A stretch of 64,000 bases of DNA, taken from positions 248,001-312,000 of the forward strand of contig JAZKJV010002625.1 of assembly GCA_037367405.1 (NCBI GenBank), written 5' to 3'. The position numbers were made by a program, and so were the translations under genes. The notes beneath the pieces are model-generated. The model was not told the DNA's origin. It did not search any database and saw only the letters and a program-made list of their open reading frames with translations. Positions 1 through 13,236 of the stretch are shown here, one piece after another (position 1 is the first letter of the stretch; every line of letters starts with the position of its first letter). Source of the stretch: Ottelia alismoides. Lineage: Eukaryota; Streptophyta; Magnoliopsida; Alismatales; Hydrocharitaceae.

Positions 1-2791
1 CAGGGTTTAGATGCAAATTTTCACGCGCCTCACGTGGTTGCTGCACGTGAGGCGCGGAGGGACTAAAATGTAAATATCTAAACATCAGGGGGTCCACTGC
101 AATTTTTACAACTTATTTACAACTGAAACTTTTATTTTTGGGATTAAATACTAAATACAAAAAGTGGGGGGTGAGATGTGAAATTTACCCCTAAGTAAGG
201 CTTTTCATCCTGCGGCGCTGGAGGCGCCACTTATACACGTGGCGACCATCGGACGACGGACATCGGTTCGGCGATGAAGGGCCAGGATTAGAACCTCCTG
301 GCTGATCTGACGGTGGATGCACATCTTCATCGAACGGTCGGCGTTCAATCTGGGCCGCCCCTCTCGATCCAACGGTGCGGAAGGCACCTGGAAGAACTGG
401 GAAGAAGCTCGCCCCCGGCGAGCTTCGATCGGGTAGCTCGGGCTCCTCCGGGCACCTCCCGCGCATCTGAAGCTCTCTGATCGTAGCTGGGAGGCCTCCG
501 CGTCGTCTGACGGTTCTTTGACGGCTCCTGGAGGTCCAAGTCGATGGAGCGAGGTCGAAGAAGAAGAGGACCCCCAGGAACCTCTTCCTGGGTCAAAGCA
601 AGCCCAGAAGGGCTCGATTCTTCGAAGTACCTGCACAGGAAGAACCGCGGGCGAGAGAGCTTGCTCCTCGACTCGGGGTTTTGAAGCTACGGCGCAAAAA
701 TGAGGTGGGCGGAGGGGCTCCGGCGAACGGCGGAGGTGGAGCCCCGATTCGCCAGGACCTAGGGTCCTGGGTTGAACAAATGAGTGCGACAGATGGAGAA
801 GGCGACGAGGAACGAGATGGGATTCTCGGGGCGGTCGTACACAGTGGGGTTTACGGTGAAGAAGTCGCCGGAGCGGAGCTCCGGCGAACTTCGATTTTTG
901 ATTTTTACGCTAAGGCGATTAACTAACCACTAATCTAACTACTGGAATGAAATGCTAACATAAAAAGCTAACTAAAAACACATAAAAGGGCAGCTCTTAT
1001 ACCTGGGGGCCTCCAGGGAGCAGGGCGGACGCCGGAGCTCCGCCGCGACAAAATCCTCCTCTCTCCGGCCGATTCGAGGCACCAGCTCACTCCCCCTGTC
1101 ACGAGGAATGTCCTAGGACTAGAATTAAGGCTTGAGATTGGATAAAAAGTGGCCAAATTCGAGGAAGGAAGCGGAGCTTTTTATTTATAAACATTGGCGA
1201 GTGGCCTTATTGACCGGCGATTATTTCATGATCTAGAGAGTATTAGGTTGGTCTATGATTTCGGCGGGCATCATGGAAGATTAGGGAACAAATCTTGTGA
1301 AGGAAGCGTTGTCGATTGATGGATGGTGTGCCCGGGAAAAAGGCATGAAATCGGGGGAGTAGACTGTTCAGAGACGCCAGGCGAGGGATGGGACAGTTGA
1401 CCTGGGAGTCAACGTTGGCCGGCGCCTCATTGGGCCACGTAAGCCGCTACGAGACAAAATAGCAAATATGAAGGAAGATTGATTTATTTGACGTCCTAAA
1501 TGATTTTATTAATTTTTTCTTAAAAAATAAAAAATGTGTATTATTTCATCTAGTATTTATTCATGATTTTTATTGAATTTTTCGAGGTGTTTTATTATAG
1601 TTTTATTTTAATAATGTGTATATGTATGTATTTACATGTATTTTTGGATATTTTATTTTTAATTTATTTATTTTCTTTTATTATTTTCTTGGCTTATTTT
1701 ATAAATTTATAACTTATTTTTGTGAGTATAAAGATATTTTTGTTTGATTTTTATAAGTTTATTTGTATTTTTAAATAAATAGGTCTATGTATTTGTAAGT
1801 ATACTTATAGGTACTTTACTTGTATATTATACACATTGTATTTATTTAATTAATTTTATGTGTTTTTATTAAGGATTTGTATTTTTAATAGGACATATAT
1901 AATATATACATTATTACAAAAATATAAGAGATTTGAATAAATAAAGAATGTTTTCCTCTTTTATTTATGTACATCCTTCTCATAGGTATATTGCCTATCT
2001 ATATTTCATAGACTTATTTTATTTTATTTTACAAACTCTTTTTGGTTTTATTCTAAGGTTAATATGTATATGAATTATATACATTATTTACAAGATTCTA
2101 AAAATATTAATTTATAAAAATAATGAATGGTGAATATAATGAATGTTTTAATCAGGTATTTTGTACAAGAAGGGCCAAAAACCTATCTTCCACAGATGGA
2201 CTCCAAAAATTATGAAACTAATTTTATAAAATAGTTTATGAAATGTTATATACAATTGAAGGTGAGTTTGGTTGATTTGGAGTTTTTATTTGCAAGATAT
2301 GGGTCTGTGAAGTTGAGACTTTGGCTTTTTATTTTGTGCATAAAATGTACACTGGGTATTATTTTTACACAAACTCAATTTTGTATTTTTATTTACATTA
2401 TTATCTACAACTTTTATGAACAAAGTTTCTTTATTTGATGAATAAATAATTATGCATAAAATAGGTGTCAAAAAATGCATAAAGGGATGAATAAATAAAT
2501 GAGGTATTTATTGTATATCGGCCCTTATCTCCCCCTACTTTATTCCTTATCGACCAATTCCATGCTGGCCTTGGTCTCGGGGTTAGGGTCATAAAATATT
2601 TGCAATATTTTATTCCTTTTTCTTTTCTTCTCTTTATTCTATAATTTTGGCATTAAAAACCTTATTTTATATCCAATTAACACAAAGAATAATGAATGCT
2701 ATTATGTACAATTTGATGTTCTTTACATGCATTTGCTGGGGTTTTTAAGGCCAAAATGATAGAATAAAGGTGATGAAATGGAGATTCATCA
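1..2791 (-). repeat. 3' LTR of element D (partial)
   Basis: This is collinear with 10446-13236. About 1326 bp of the LTR's 3' (U5-side) end lies left of the window. It holds a GC-rich block (190-1130), an A/T-rich block (1480-2500) and a TATA box at 1182-1189 read on the minus strand. The open frames in the GC-rich block recur in both LTRs only because the LTRs are copies; I see no protein family in them. Confidence 0.92.
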
Positions 2792-2826
2792 CCCCCCTAT
2801 ACTTGCCTTTGCTAGTCCCTAGCAAA
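2792..2826 (-). promoter_or_regulatory. Polypurine tract and adjoining stem-loop of element D
   Basis: On the minus strand AAGTATAGGGGGG (2792-2804) directly precedes the LTR start TGATGAATC, as expected of the plus-strand primer for reverse transcription. Just upstream in element sense, TTTGCTAG and CTAGCAAA (2808-2826) form a short stem-loop. Confidence 0.85.
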
Positions 2827-4650
2827 TACTTATGCAATAAGTACAAAAAGAATTAAAGAATAAGAAGAAAAGAAAAAGCAAAAATAAAGAATTCAAAGAA
2901 CAAATTGAATTGATCATGATTATTAAACTCATCTGTACAAAATCAAAGTTTGGAGCTCAGGTCAGACCTTGGTGTGAGAATGTGTGCGGAACCTAGTAGG
3001 GAACCAAATTTAAAACACAACAGCCTTCGAGAGTCACAGAACTTGGTTCAAATCACCTCAATAGCCAGGTCAGAACTAGCCTACATCATACGCAAACCCT
3101 TATGACTATGAAGTTGACTTGTACAGTGTAAGTGATGGTGGCTCTCCCCAACTGAAATGACAAAGAGACTGACTTCTCCAGAATGACAACCCAATGATTC
3201 CCTAATCCAACAGCTCTTTCCTCGAGGAGCGGGGTATTCCCTTCTAAGTTCAAGTGGCATCCAACTCAAGAGGAGGGGGTAGAGAAAAGAATGGATGGTA
3301 GCCAGTGTAGCTACCTATCCTGGGATGCAAGACCAGTGTAGTCAAGTCATCCAGCTGCAGGCTCACATGGTATAACTTTGATGCTCAAGCTTGCTTATTT
3401 TCTATACAACATATATACATACTCCGGCAGGCACTTTATTTTTTTATTTTACAAGCCTGTCCACTTTTTTGGAGTTTTCCTTTTTTTTCTTTTTTTTTCA
3501 ACATACTATTTACAGCAGCATTTACATAAGGAGTTTTTCCTCTTGAGCCAGAAGACTATCCCTCTTTTGAAGCATTATTGCAACCCACACTCTCCTGTCG
3601 TTAGACCTCATGGCGATTGGACCAGGTTGGGGTGCACTTCCCTCCCTAGACGAGGACGAATGTTTCCACTCGTGTGCGTCTCAGACTGGCAAATCCAACC
3701 CCCTCACCACTCCAATTGAGTTGAGCCAAGTGAAAGGTGCAAGTGTCCAAGTTAGGTCACGGTCGGCAAGAGTCATACGTGTGTTTCGAAAAGTTCTAGT
3801 TAGTCCACTGAGGTGACTTGAACCTAGCCCTGATTTCTTAAAGAATTAAGTCTGAATAGACCTGAAGTACCTTAAACCTAGTTCCCATAAGGTTCCAGTG
3901 CAGTTAGGTGCGGTAAGGTCTAACCAAGCTCCAATCTTCGACTTTATTGGACTAGTTCAATTATCAAGCTCAATCAAAGAATATGAATGCTATGCAAATG
4001 CTATTTACAAAAATGCAATTTTTCCAAGAATTTGAAAACAAAGAGAAGAATTTTTACACAAAGAATTTTTGCACTCAAAATATGTACAACTATTTACAAG
4101 GGCGTGCCGCTTTATTTTACACGGATTGAGAATTTACAATTTAGTTTTTATATATGTACACTTATTAAAGAATTTTGTTGATTTTTTTTATTTTATATAT
4201 TATTATATGTGACTATTCCTCAAATTTATTTGACACAAGTTTTTCAAACAATTTTTGAAAACTATAGTCCAAAATAATTTTTACAAACATTTTTACAACA
4301 TGTACACACATTTGAAAATCATTTTGCAAAGGTTTTTCAAAACAGTATATATAGATTTTTCAAAATATTTTTGCAACCATTTTTCAAACCATTTGCAAAT
4401 CATTTTTCAAACATTTTATTTCACACAAAGAAAATAAATATTTACAAACCACACAATACTTTTCAAACTATTTTTCAAACATTTTGCAAAAAAAAACGTT
4501 TTCACCTGATTTATTAATCAGTATATACAAAAAGAATTTGAGGAATAATCCCATCTTTTTATTAAGGGTTTTTAACGAATTTAAAGAATTATTAGCCATA
4601 TTATTACGAAAGTACGAGTTATGGCTAAAGTATATACATAGTATATACGA
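2827..4650 (-). other. Non-coding 3' internal region of element D
   Basis: No ORF here resembles a retroelement protein. The part 2850-3640 is the inverted homologue of 13237-14060 in element B, showing that D and B share their 3' untranslated region. The segment 4200-4500 is A/T-rich with many repeats of a TTTTTCAAAC-like word. Nothing else recognisable. Confidence 0.6.
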
Positions 4651-5182
4651 CCCCCCTATACTTAGCTTGAGCTATGTCCTCATAGATCGAAAAGAAAAGA
4701 GAAGACATAACTCGTACTGAGTATAGACAAGTCTAAAGAATAAATAAATAAGAGTTGAATGAATGAGAAGTTGACCGTCCCCCCTATACTTAGGATCAAA
4801 TAATCCTAAGTATAGCAGACTGTACACAAAGCAGGGAGGGTCAAGGGTGGGAATAAACAAATCAAAGTTTTAACAAATCAGGGGTGCACCCCACTATACT
4901 TAGGACAAAGTACGTCCTAAGTACAGAAAACTGACACAAAGGGGTGACACCTTTTATTTAGATACAGAAGATAGAAAAGGAAAAGAAGAAAAGAAGAAAA
5001 GAAGAAAAGATGGATATATACAGATAGATGAAAAGATCGTGGAGAATATACGCATCACTCCCCCTATACTTGGGGTGAGATATCCCAAAGTAGGCAAGAA
5101 CATGAGTGACGAAAATGTGTAAGGAAAGAACAACTCGGTGCGTTCCCCCCTACACTTAGGACAAGGTACGTCCTAAGTGTAG
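4651..5182 (-). repeat. Array of five stem-loop / polypurine-like modules (element D)
   Basis: Modules lie at 4651-4686, 4779-4815, 4889-4926, 5059-5094 and 5144-5182. On the minus strand each reads as a short stem-loop, typically CTTAGG paired with CCTAAG around an 8-16 nt loop, ending in an AAGTATAGGGGG-like purine run. The run resembles the true polypurine tract at 2792. Stem bases differ between modules while pairing is kept in most of them. Confidence 0.75.
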
Positions 5183-5639
5183 ACACAGAGATATGGCGAT
5201 AGATCTAGGGCACACATAACATGCAAGAGAAAGAATGAACAAGGCATACATATATACAAGTGGTGAAAAACTAGTGAAGTACAGGACGGTGTCTGGTAAG
5301 CGACAACCGTGCTCTCGTCGTCGTCTCCCTGTGAGAACGAGGACGCAGTCAGAAGGTGAAAAGACACCGAATCTGCAATCAAGGGGGTGTCAGCTACCGG
5401 GGACAATAGGTTGAAAGGTTAGATATCGGGTCCGGTAGCATGGAGCAGTCAATCGGCTCATAGGGTCAACATGAGGGAATAGAGCCGATACCGTAAGACC
5501 GGGAGGAAGAAAGAGCAGTACAGACTCCTCCTAGTCAATCATGGTCTCAGATAGATATGGAAGATAGAGAATAGGAGACACCATGGTATCCGATGATGGT
5601 GAGGTAGAAAGATCATAAGTACACACCGAATACCGCAAG

Positions 5640-6790
5640 CCATGGCTCAACCCTGCGAGGGTCCTCAAGGTGAGCAGAATCAGAAAAATAATCAGAAGAC
5701 TCGGCTCCGTGCTCCAACAGACATGAGACACAACCAGGGCGGAGACCGAGTACATGAGTCAGAAGACCCGGCTTCGTGCTCCACCAAATGGGAGACACCA
5801 GAAATGAAGCCGAGTACCTAAAAATGGCGTACTCTCCCGCAGATAACCCTCGCGGAGTAGCACATGCTACGCAATGAATAATCAGAACAGAAGCTCACCC
5901 TTGCGAGGGTCGTCAAGGTGAGCGGGCCCAAAGAAGCTTGATCCATCAGAAGGATCACAGAGACGGTCTCGGTAGGCGAGAGATCGGCTACCGGCAGAAG
6001 AGACCGACAAATCAAGAAAGTGTGGCAGCGTCCCGCAGATAACCCTCGGGGAACGGGCTGCCAACTAGTCATGGAAATAGCAGATATCAGGAGCTCAACC
6101 ATGCGAGGACCGTCAAGGTGAGCAGACTCAAAAGAGTCTAAATAGATGAGTCCCATGATCCACAGATCGGATAGGCAACTCAAGATGGAACCCAAAATCA
6201 AGGACATCAGACGACTCGATTTCGTGCTCCGCAGATCGGAGACACAGTCAGAAGTGGGAACCGAGCGTAAAGAGAGTGTCGCAACCCCTCGCAGATAGTC
6301 CTCGGAGAGCACTGCGATCTAGGCAAAGAATAGTCAGAATGTGTCTCTACCTTGCGAGGGTCGTCAAGGAGAGCGGGCTCAAAGGAGCCGGATCCATCAG
6401 ACGGATCCACATAGTGGTCTCAGTAGTCGACAAGGTGGCTACCAACAGAAGAGACCAATCAGATCTGAAATATGTCATAGTCTCCCGCAGATAACCCTCG
6501 GGGAGCTATGAGCTAGGCATGGGGTAATCAGAAAAGTGGAGCTCTGCCTTGCGAGGACCGTCAAGGAAAGCGGACTCAGATGAGTCTAGTATATTGGCCT
6601 CGTGTACCGACAGGTCCGGTACACAATCACAGGGGGAGGCCAATCAAGCGTAGCATCTGACTCGATTTCAGGTCCCATCTCAATGGCGACCAAAGCAGTG
6701 AATGAAACCGCAGTCCTAGAAATTATCGCATTCTCCCGCAGACAGTCCTCGGGGAGTAATGTGAGCTAGATCAATGTGGGCCATGGGAGT
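5640..6790 (-). repeat. Dimeric tandem repeat (about 250 + 200 bp) in element D
   Basis: Variants of TGCGAGGGTCGTCAAGGTGA start near 5653, 5901, 6101, 6351 and 6548, giving alternating spacings of about 248, 200, 250 and 197 bp. A second marker, CGCAGATAACCCTCGGGGA, recurs near 5837, 6032, 6287, 6485 and 6737 with a similar alternation. The unit is therefore a dimer of about 450 bp. Small ORFs here are repeats of the same words and are not taken as genes. Confidence 0.8.
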
Positions 6791-9099
6791 GCTGGCAAGT
6801 CATCTCAGGTCCTCAAAAGCAATAAATCACTCCATCATCCGGAGGGCATATGATCATGCAAGGGAGCAAATAATCATGTCATTCACCAAACATCCCTTGG
6901 GTCAAACCAGTCAGCTGAGATGGCACGAAAAATAGTCAGGAATCCTCTGAGTGCCAGGGTGGACTTGAGAGTTAGGAGATCAAGGATGGGTCTAATAGGA
7001 AGATGAGAGATCATGCAGGGTTCGCACACCAATATCAGGAAGTCCAAATAAGAATAATCATTCAATCCTCAAAATCAAGATGGGTGGAACCTCAAGGAAG
7101 ATAGATCAATCAATACTTATGAAGTCTTCATCGAATTATCGCATCATACCACATCCTCAATCCGGTGTGCGAGAACTAGAATTCCTCAATAATGCATCAC
7201 ACCTATGCTCTATGCATCAGCAAAAATCCTCAATAAGCTCGTATGCATGTATCAAAGACAAATCACATCAATCTCAGCAACCTCAACATCATAGGCCCGA
7301 CTTACAAATAATTTGTATAAATAATCCTTGATGCGGGCCTCATCATTATGCACAGCATTCTCGAGTAAAGGGAAAGATGATACGGGGGACACGAGGAATA
7401 TGGATAAGAAGGGTACACAAAGGGAAGTGGAGAAGCTGATTGAGCGGGCGTGCCAATATCATGGGTGGTAGAAGAGTGATACAGAGGGTATGAGGAGGGC
7501 GGGCGAGAAGATCGGGACGTAGACAAAATTGGGTGTTCCACACAAGGAAGGAACACCGTCAAAATTGTGGTCCGAAGAGAGTGCTCTCCTTGAACCAGAG
7601 AATGATGATGATACGGAGAATACTAAGAGAGTGATGAAGAAGAGGGAAACAAAGGACTTGGCGAAGAAATGATTGAGCTCAAGCGCCAATATCACGACTC
7701 GATGCATGATGAAGAGATATATGTATAAGAGGGGTAGAGAGACTCAAGGATAAAAATGCATGACTCACACGGGCGGGACCGACTACTCTAATAATGAATG
7801 AAAAACACAACGAACTCCAAGTGACAATCAATACACAAGGCAAAACCCCCAATTCACCTACTCAACACGGTGAAGACCATCAGGTGACGGTCATTTATCT
7901 TTTCGATTTTAGAGTTAGGTGAGAATCACAAAAATTGTACAATCACTTAGGAGGCTTGATGGGATTTGGGCTCTACTCCTTAGTGTGCACGTAAGCAATT
8001 TAAAACGCATCCAATGAGGGGGTTGCTCTCCCCAAGACAAGGAATCCATTACGTTTTTATTTTTAAGTCCAATAGAGTTAGCAGTCCCGATTTTATTTAA
8101 GTTATCACTTTTTTGGGTATTTTCAATGCACGTGCCTATCGAGGTTCCAATTTCCATTAAGCATCCTAGGTTGGCAAAAACAGAGGAAGAAGATCGGAAA
8201 AGCCATGCAAGTCAGAAATCGATGATGCATGCTAAGTAAGAAGACTTACAGTGCCTCCCAGCTCTCTCCATGCGGGATGCAAAATAGAATTTGAAACCTA
8301 TGCTAAATGCAAATGCAAACCGAAGAAATCGCCCTAGGTTCAGAAATTGCTATTATCGTGAAGCACCACAAGTCGCTCATTCATCTCTAGCCTCAAAAAG
8401 TCCGGTCTTGGCTCACCCCTCCTCTGTACTCAACACACTTGAGCTTAGGAGAAAGCGCTTTGCGGGGCTCGCTGTGGCACAAAGGCTAAGAGATTAATGA
8501 GCGACTGTTTAGAGTTTGATCTAGGTCCAAAGCGCACTATAGGTACATGCAAATATATATTAGGGTGTTTGGACCTAACTCTACGAGCAAGCAACTCCTA
8601 AGCTAAGGCTCATTCACACAAAATAATAAAACAAAAATAAAGAAAAGAAAAAGAAAAAGAGTCCAAGTCATCGAGGCCCCCAAGGGAACAATCCCTCGGG
8701 CAATGGACCTCGGGAGTCGAAGTGTACCTGTGAGAGTCCTGTATTATTACATGTTTCTAAGTGTCACTCTCTCACATAAATATACATATTGAAATAAAAT
8801 GCATGAAAATGGAGACTGTCTTCAAAAATTCTTCATGTGTCGTGGATGCTCTCCCCTATTGGCTTGGCATAGAAAAGCCAACACCGCCTCGCTTGGGTGC
8901 ATAGGTCCTCCTAGGAGGTCCTCCTTCGCTTGGCGGTCCCTCGCATCAAAGACAAAAAGAAAGAGATGGTCAGAGCAGTCAATCAATAATATCAAATAAA
9001 AATAAAGATAAAAATCACACAATAAATAAATGAAGGACATGAACAAAGAATCAAATAAATGAACAAATAGCCAAACAAAATCATACAAAATCCGTTGCC
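6791..9099 (-). other. Non-coding 5' internal region of element D
   Basis: This is where gag would lie next to the primer site. The minus-strand frames are short and hydrophobic or low complexity, with no gag motif such as the one preserved in element I. A 12-bp palindrome CCTCCTAGGAGG lies near 8912. Nothing else recognisable. Confidence 0.6.
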
Positions 9100-9117
9100 T
9101 CCCCGGCAACGGCGCCA
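9100..9117 (-). promoter_or_regulatory. Primer binding site, tRNA-Asp type (element D)
   Basis: The minus strand reads TGGCGCCGTTGCCGGGGA, complementary to the 3' end of plant tRNA-Asp including CCA. It lies two bases (9118-9119) inside the LTR boundary. This fixes the element's orientation. Confidence 0.92.
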
Positions 9118-9119
9118 TC

Positions 9120-12100
9120 TGATAAACAGGTGTTTTCTACGAGGGTCACCATAAAAAAATATAGAAGTGTTGTCGCCGAGGCGACCACTCATAGAAGACC
9201 GGTGTTAATCAGCAATTAACCCACAATCCAAAGAATACAACAATCAAGCTCAAAAAAATAAATGTGAATTAATCTTTATTTTACTCTACCATAAAATGTA
9301 TAGTGACAAATATGTAGAGGTCGAACCACAGAGAGCAACACAAAATGCAATAGCCTACGTGTCAATCACAGTCATCCTTGTGTGGGTTTTTTTTTCTTAT
9401 TTTTTTTATTATTATTAAACTATAATAATTAAGTAATATATATATATATATAATACAAATATATTACATATATATATATATATACATAGAGGGTAAACAT
9501 ATAGCTTATAATACATGTAATATATATATAGGTATATCTAAATATAATAAATATATATATATATTTTTTTTCTTCTTTTTTTTTCATATTAAGATTAATG
9601 AGAATACAGATTACTAATTATATATAATATATATATATTTTTTTTTTCTTCTTTTTTTGGATATATAGATATATATACATAAAAGGGGTATTATAATATT
9701 CACAAAAATACTCAAAAATAGTCAAAAATTCAGGAAAAGGATCTTTTTGGAATTTTCATGGCTTTTTACTGTTTTTATGATTTTTGGGTATTTTTGCAAA
9801 TATTTTTAGTATTTTAAAATAGCTAAATAATGGCAAACAGTGGACTAGGTACTGGCCGTCACAAAAACAGAGATTAAAAATAGCTAACGGCTCAAAAATT
9901 TTCCACTCTAATTTTCTAATAACAATAATAAAATATAGCATAAGTAGGGCCTGAGTTTATATTTTTCTGATTTTTCTTTGATTTTTTATATTTTTTTGAA
10001 GTTTTTGAGTATTTTTGAATTTTTAAGGTTTTCTTTTTGAGATTTTTAGGGATTTTTGGACTGACACTAATATAGGTCAAAATACACTACATGTAATTTT
10101 TTTGGAATTTTTCAAGGCATTTTCATATTTATTTGGGATTTTATGAGTTAGACAGGGAATAAAAGACATGTTTTTGATTTTTAATAAGTGCAAAAATGCA
10201 ACAAAATGCAAAACTAAAAATATGGCGTTCAAGCATGACCAAACAGGAGCTTAAGTCTATTTTTGCAAGATTTTTCGATTTAATATGAAGCATAAAATAA
10301 ATAGACAAAGCCTTCAAAAATTAAATGGCCTGGCAGGGGTATTTTTGCAAATAAAATAGTTGGCAGGGGCATACATGCAAAAATTACAACAAAAATACAC
10401 TTTAACTTTTATTTTCAGGACCATTTAATAAATACAAGAACCCGGCAGGGTTTAGATGCAAATTTTCACGCGCCTCACGTGGTTGCTGCACGTGAGGCGC
10501 GGAGGGACTAAAATGTAAATATCTAAACATCATGGGGTCCACTGCAATTTTTACAACTTATTTACAACTGAAACTTTTATTTTTGGGATTAAATACTAAA
10601 TACAAAAAGTGGGGGGTGAGATGTGAAATTTACCCCTAAGTAAGGCTTTTCATCCTGCGGCGCTGGAGGCGCCACTTATACACGTGGCGACCATCGGACG
10701 GCGGACATCGGTTCGGCGATGAAGGGCCAGGATTAGAACCTCCTGGCTGATCTGACGGTGGATGCACATCTTCATCGAACGGTCGGCGTTCAATCTGGGC
10801 CGCCCCTCTCGATCCAACGGTGCGGAAGGCACCTGGAAGAACTGGGAAGAAGCTCGCCCCCGGCGAGCTTCGATCGGGTAGCTCGGGCTCCTCCGGGCAC
10901 CTCCCGCGCATCTGAAGCTCTCTGATCGTAGCTGGGAGGCCTCCGCGTCGTCTGACGGTTCTTTGACGGCTCCTGGAGGTCCAAGTCGATGGAGCGAGGT
11001 CGAAGAAGAAGAGGACCCCCAGGAACCTCTTCCTGGGTCAAAGCAAGCCCAGAAGGGCTCGATTCTTCGAAGTACCTGCACAGGAAGAACCGCGGGCGAG
11101 AGAGCTTGCTCCTCGACCCGGGGTTTTGAAGCTACGGCGCAAAAATGAGGTGGGCGGAGGGGCTCCGGCGAACGGCGGAGGTGGAGCCCCGATTCGCCAG
11201 GACCTAGGGTCCTGGGTTGAACAAATGAGTGCGACAGATGGAGAAGGCGACGAGGAACGAGATGGGATTCTCGGGGCGGTCGTACACAGTGGGGTTTACG
11301 GTGAAGAAGTCGCCGGAGCGGAGCTCCGGCGAACTTCGATTTTTGATTTTTACGCTAAGGCGATTAACTAACCACTAATCTAACTACTGGAATGAAATGC
11401 TAACATAAAAAGCTAACTAAAAACACATAAAAGGGCAGCTCTTATACCTGGGGGCCTCCAGGGAGCAGGGCGGACGCCGGAGCTCCGCCGCGACAAAATC
11501 CTCCTCTCTCCGGCCGATTCGAGGCACCAGCTCACTCCCCCTGTCACGAGGAATGTCCTAGGACTAGAATTAAGGCTTGAGATTGGATAAAAAGTGGCCA
11601 AATTCGAGGAAGGAAGCGGAGCTTTTTATTTATAAACATTGGCGAGTGGCCTTATTGACCGGCGATTATTTCATGATCTAGAGAGTATTAGGTTGGTCTA
11701 TGATTTCGGCGGGCATCATGGAAGATTAGGGAACAAATCTTGTGAAGGAAGCGTTGTCGATTGATGGATGGTGTGCCCGGGAAAAAGGCATGAAATCGGG
11801 GGAGTAGACTGTTCAGAGACGCCAGGCGAGGGATGGGACAGTTGACCTGGGAGTCAACGTTGGCCGGTGCCTCATTGGGCCACGTAAGCCGCTACGAGAC
11901 AAAATAGCAAATCTGAAGGAAGATTGATTTATTTGACGTCCTAAATGATTTTATTAATTTTTTCTTAAAAAATAAAAAATGTGTATTATTTCATCTAGTA
12001 TTTATTCATGATTTTTATTGAATTTTTCGAGGTGTTTTATTATAGTTTTATTTTAATAATGTGTATATGTATGTATTTACATGTATTTTTGGATATTTTA

Positions 12101-13236
12101 TTTTTAATTTATTTATTTTCTTTTATTATTTTCTTGGCTTATTTTATAAATTTATAACTTATTTTTGTGAGTATAAAGATATTTTTGTTTGATTTTTATA
12201 AGTTTATTTGTATTTTTAAATAAATAGGTCTATGTATTTGTAAGTATACTTATAGGTACTTTACCTGTATATTATACACATTGTATTTATTTAATTAATT
12301 TTATGTGTTTTTATTAAGGATTTGTATTTTTAATAGGACATATATAATATATACATTATTACAAAAATATAAGAGATTTGAATAAATAAAGAATGTTTTC
12401 CTCTTTTATTTATGTACATCCTTCTCATAGGTATATTGCCTATCTATATTTCATAGACTTATTTTATTTTATTTTACAAACTCTTTTTGGTTTTATTCTA
12501 AGGTTAATATGTATATGAATTATATACATTATTTACAAGATTCTAAAAATATTAATTTATAAAAATAATGAATGGTGAATATAATGAATGTTTTAATCAG
12601 GTATTTTGTACAAGAAGGGCCAAAAACCTATCTTCCACAGATGGACTCCAAAAATTATGAAACCAATTTTATAAAATAGTTTATGAAATGCTATATACAA
12701 TTGAAGGTGAGTTTGGTTGATTTGGAGTTTTTATTTGCAAGATATGGGTCTGTGAAGTTGAGACTTTGGCTTTTTATTTTGTGCATAAAATGTACACTGG
12801 GTATTATTTTTACACAAACTCAATTTTGTATTTTTATTTACATTATTATCTACAACTTTTATGAACAAAGTTTCTTTATTTGATGAATAAATAATTATGC
12901 ATAAAATAGGTGTCAAAAAATGCATAAAGGGATGAATAAATAAATGAGGTATTTATTGTATATCGGCCCTTATCTCCCCCTACTTTATTCCTTATCGACC
13001 AATTCCATGCTGGCCTTGGTCTCGGGGTTAGGGTCATAAAATATTTGCAATATTTTATTCCTTTTTCTTTTCTTCTCTTTATTCTATAATTTTGGCATTA
13101 AAAACCTTATTTTATATCCAATTAACACAAAGAATAATGAATGCTATTATGTACAATTTGATGTTATTTACATGCATTTGCTGGGGTTTTTAAGGCCAAA
13201 ATGATAGAATAAAGGTGATGAAATGGAGATTCATCA
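9120..13236 (-). repeat. 5' LTR of element D (complete, 4117 bp)
   Basis: The LTR is bounded by TGATAAACAG at 9120 and TTCATCA at 13236. In minus orientation the first third is A/T-rich, followed by a promoter and GC-rich block (about 11620-10640), then an A/T-rich tail with long T-runs and TA repeats (9370-9720). CACGTG G-box cores recur near 10478 and 10490. A TATA box is at 11627-11634. Confidence 0.92.
11627..11634 (-). promoter_or_regulatory. TATA box of element D 5' LTR
   Basis: The minus strand reads TATAAATA followed by AAAAAGCTCCGC, upstream of the GC-rich block. The same octamer is at 1182-1189 in the other LTR. It is the likely pol II promoter of the element, inferred from motif and position only. 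Confidence 0.5.

Larger units (their letters stand above)
1..13236 (-). mobile_element. Element D: non-autonomous Athila-type LTR retrotransposon (LARD), 3' LTR cut by window edge
   Basis: A direct repeat with constant 10445-bp offset (1-2791 against 10446-13236) marks two LTRs. In minus orientation the LTR begins TGATGAATCTCC and ends TGTTTATCA, and is followed by a 2-nt spacer and a perfect tRNA-Asp type primer site. A polypurine tract abuts the other LTR at 2792. The internal region is about 6.3 kb and I find no gag, protease, RT or integrase in any frame, so it is a LARD-like derivative needing proteins in trans. By eye I count about nine substitutions and no indels over 2791 bp of LTR, so it is a young insertion. 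It lies inside element B. The duplicated target site cannot be checked because the left end is outside the window; the right flank is GGAGG. Confidence 0.9.

Noticed and set aside
205..636. 143-codon minus-strand ORF repeated at 10650-11081
   Set aside because: Lies in the LTRs of element D; duplicated only because LTRs are copies, with overlapping ORFs in other frames.
4651..5182. Regularly spaced repeats resembling a CRISPR array
   Set aside because: Units are degenerate stem-loops at irregular spacing within a plant retroelement; spacers are not uniform and the genome is nuclear.
5818..6312. 164-codon minus-strand ORF
   Set aside because: Falls in the dimeric tandem repeat and its translation simply repeats the unit.
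9100..9117. Possible tRNA-Asp gene
   Set aside because: Only the last 17-18 nt of tRNA-Asp are matched and no cloverleaf precedes them; it is a retrotransposon primer site.
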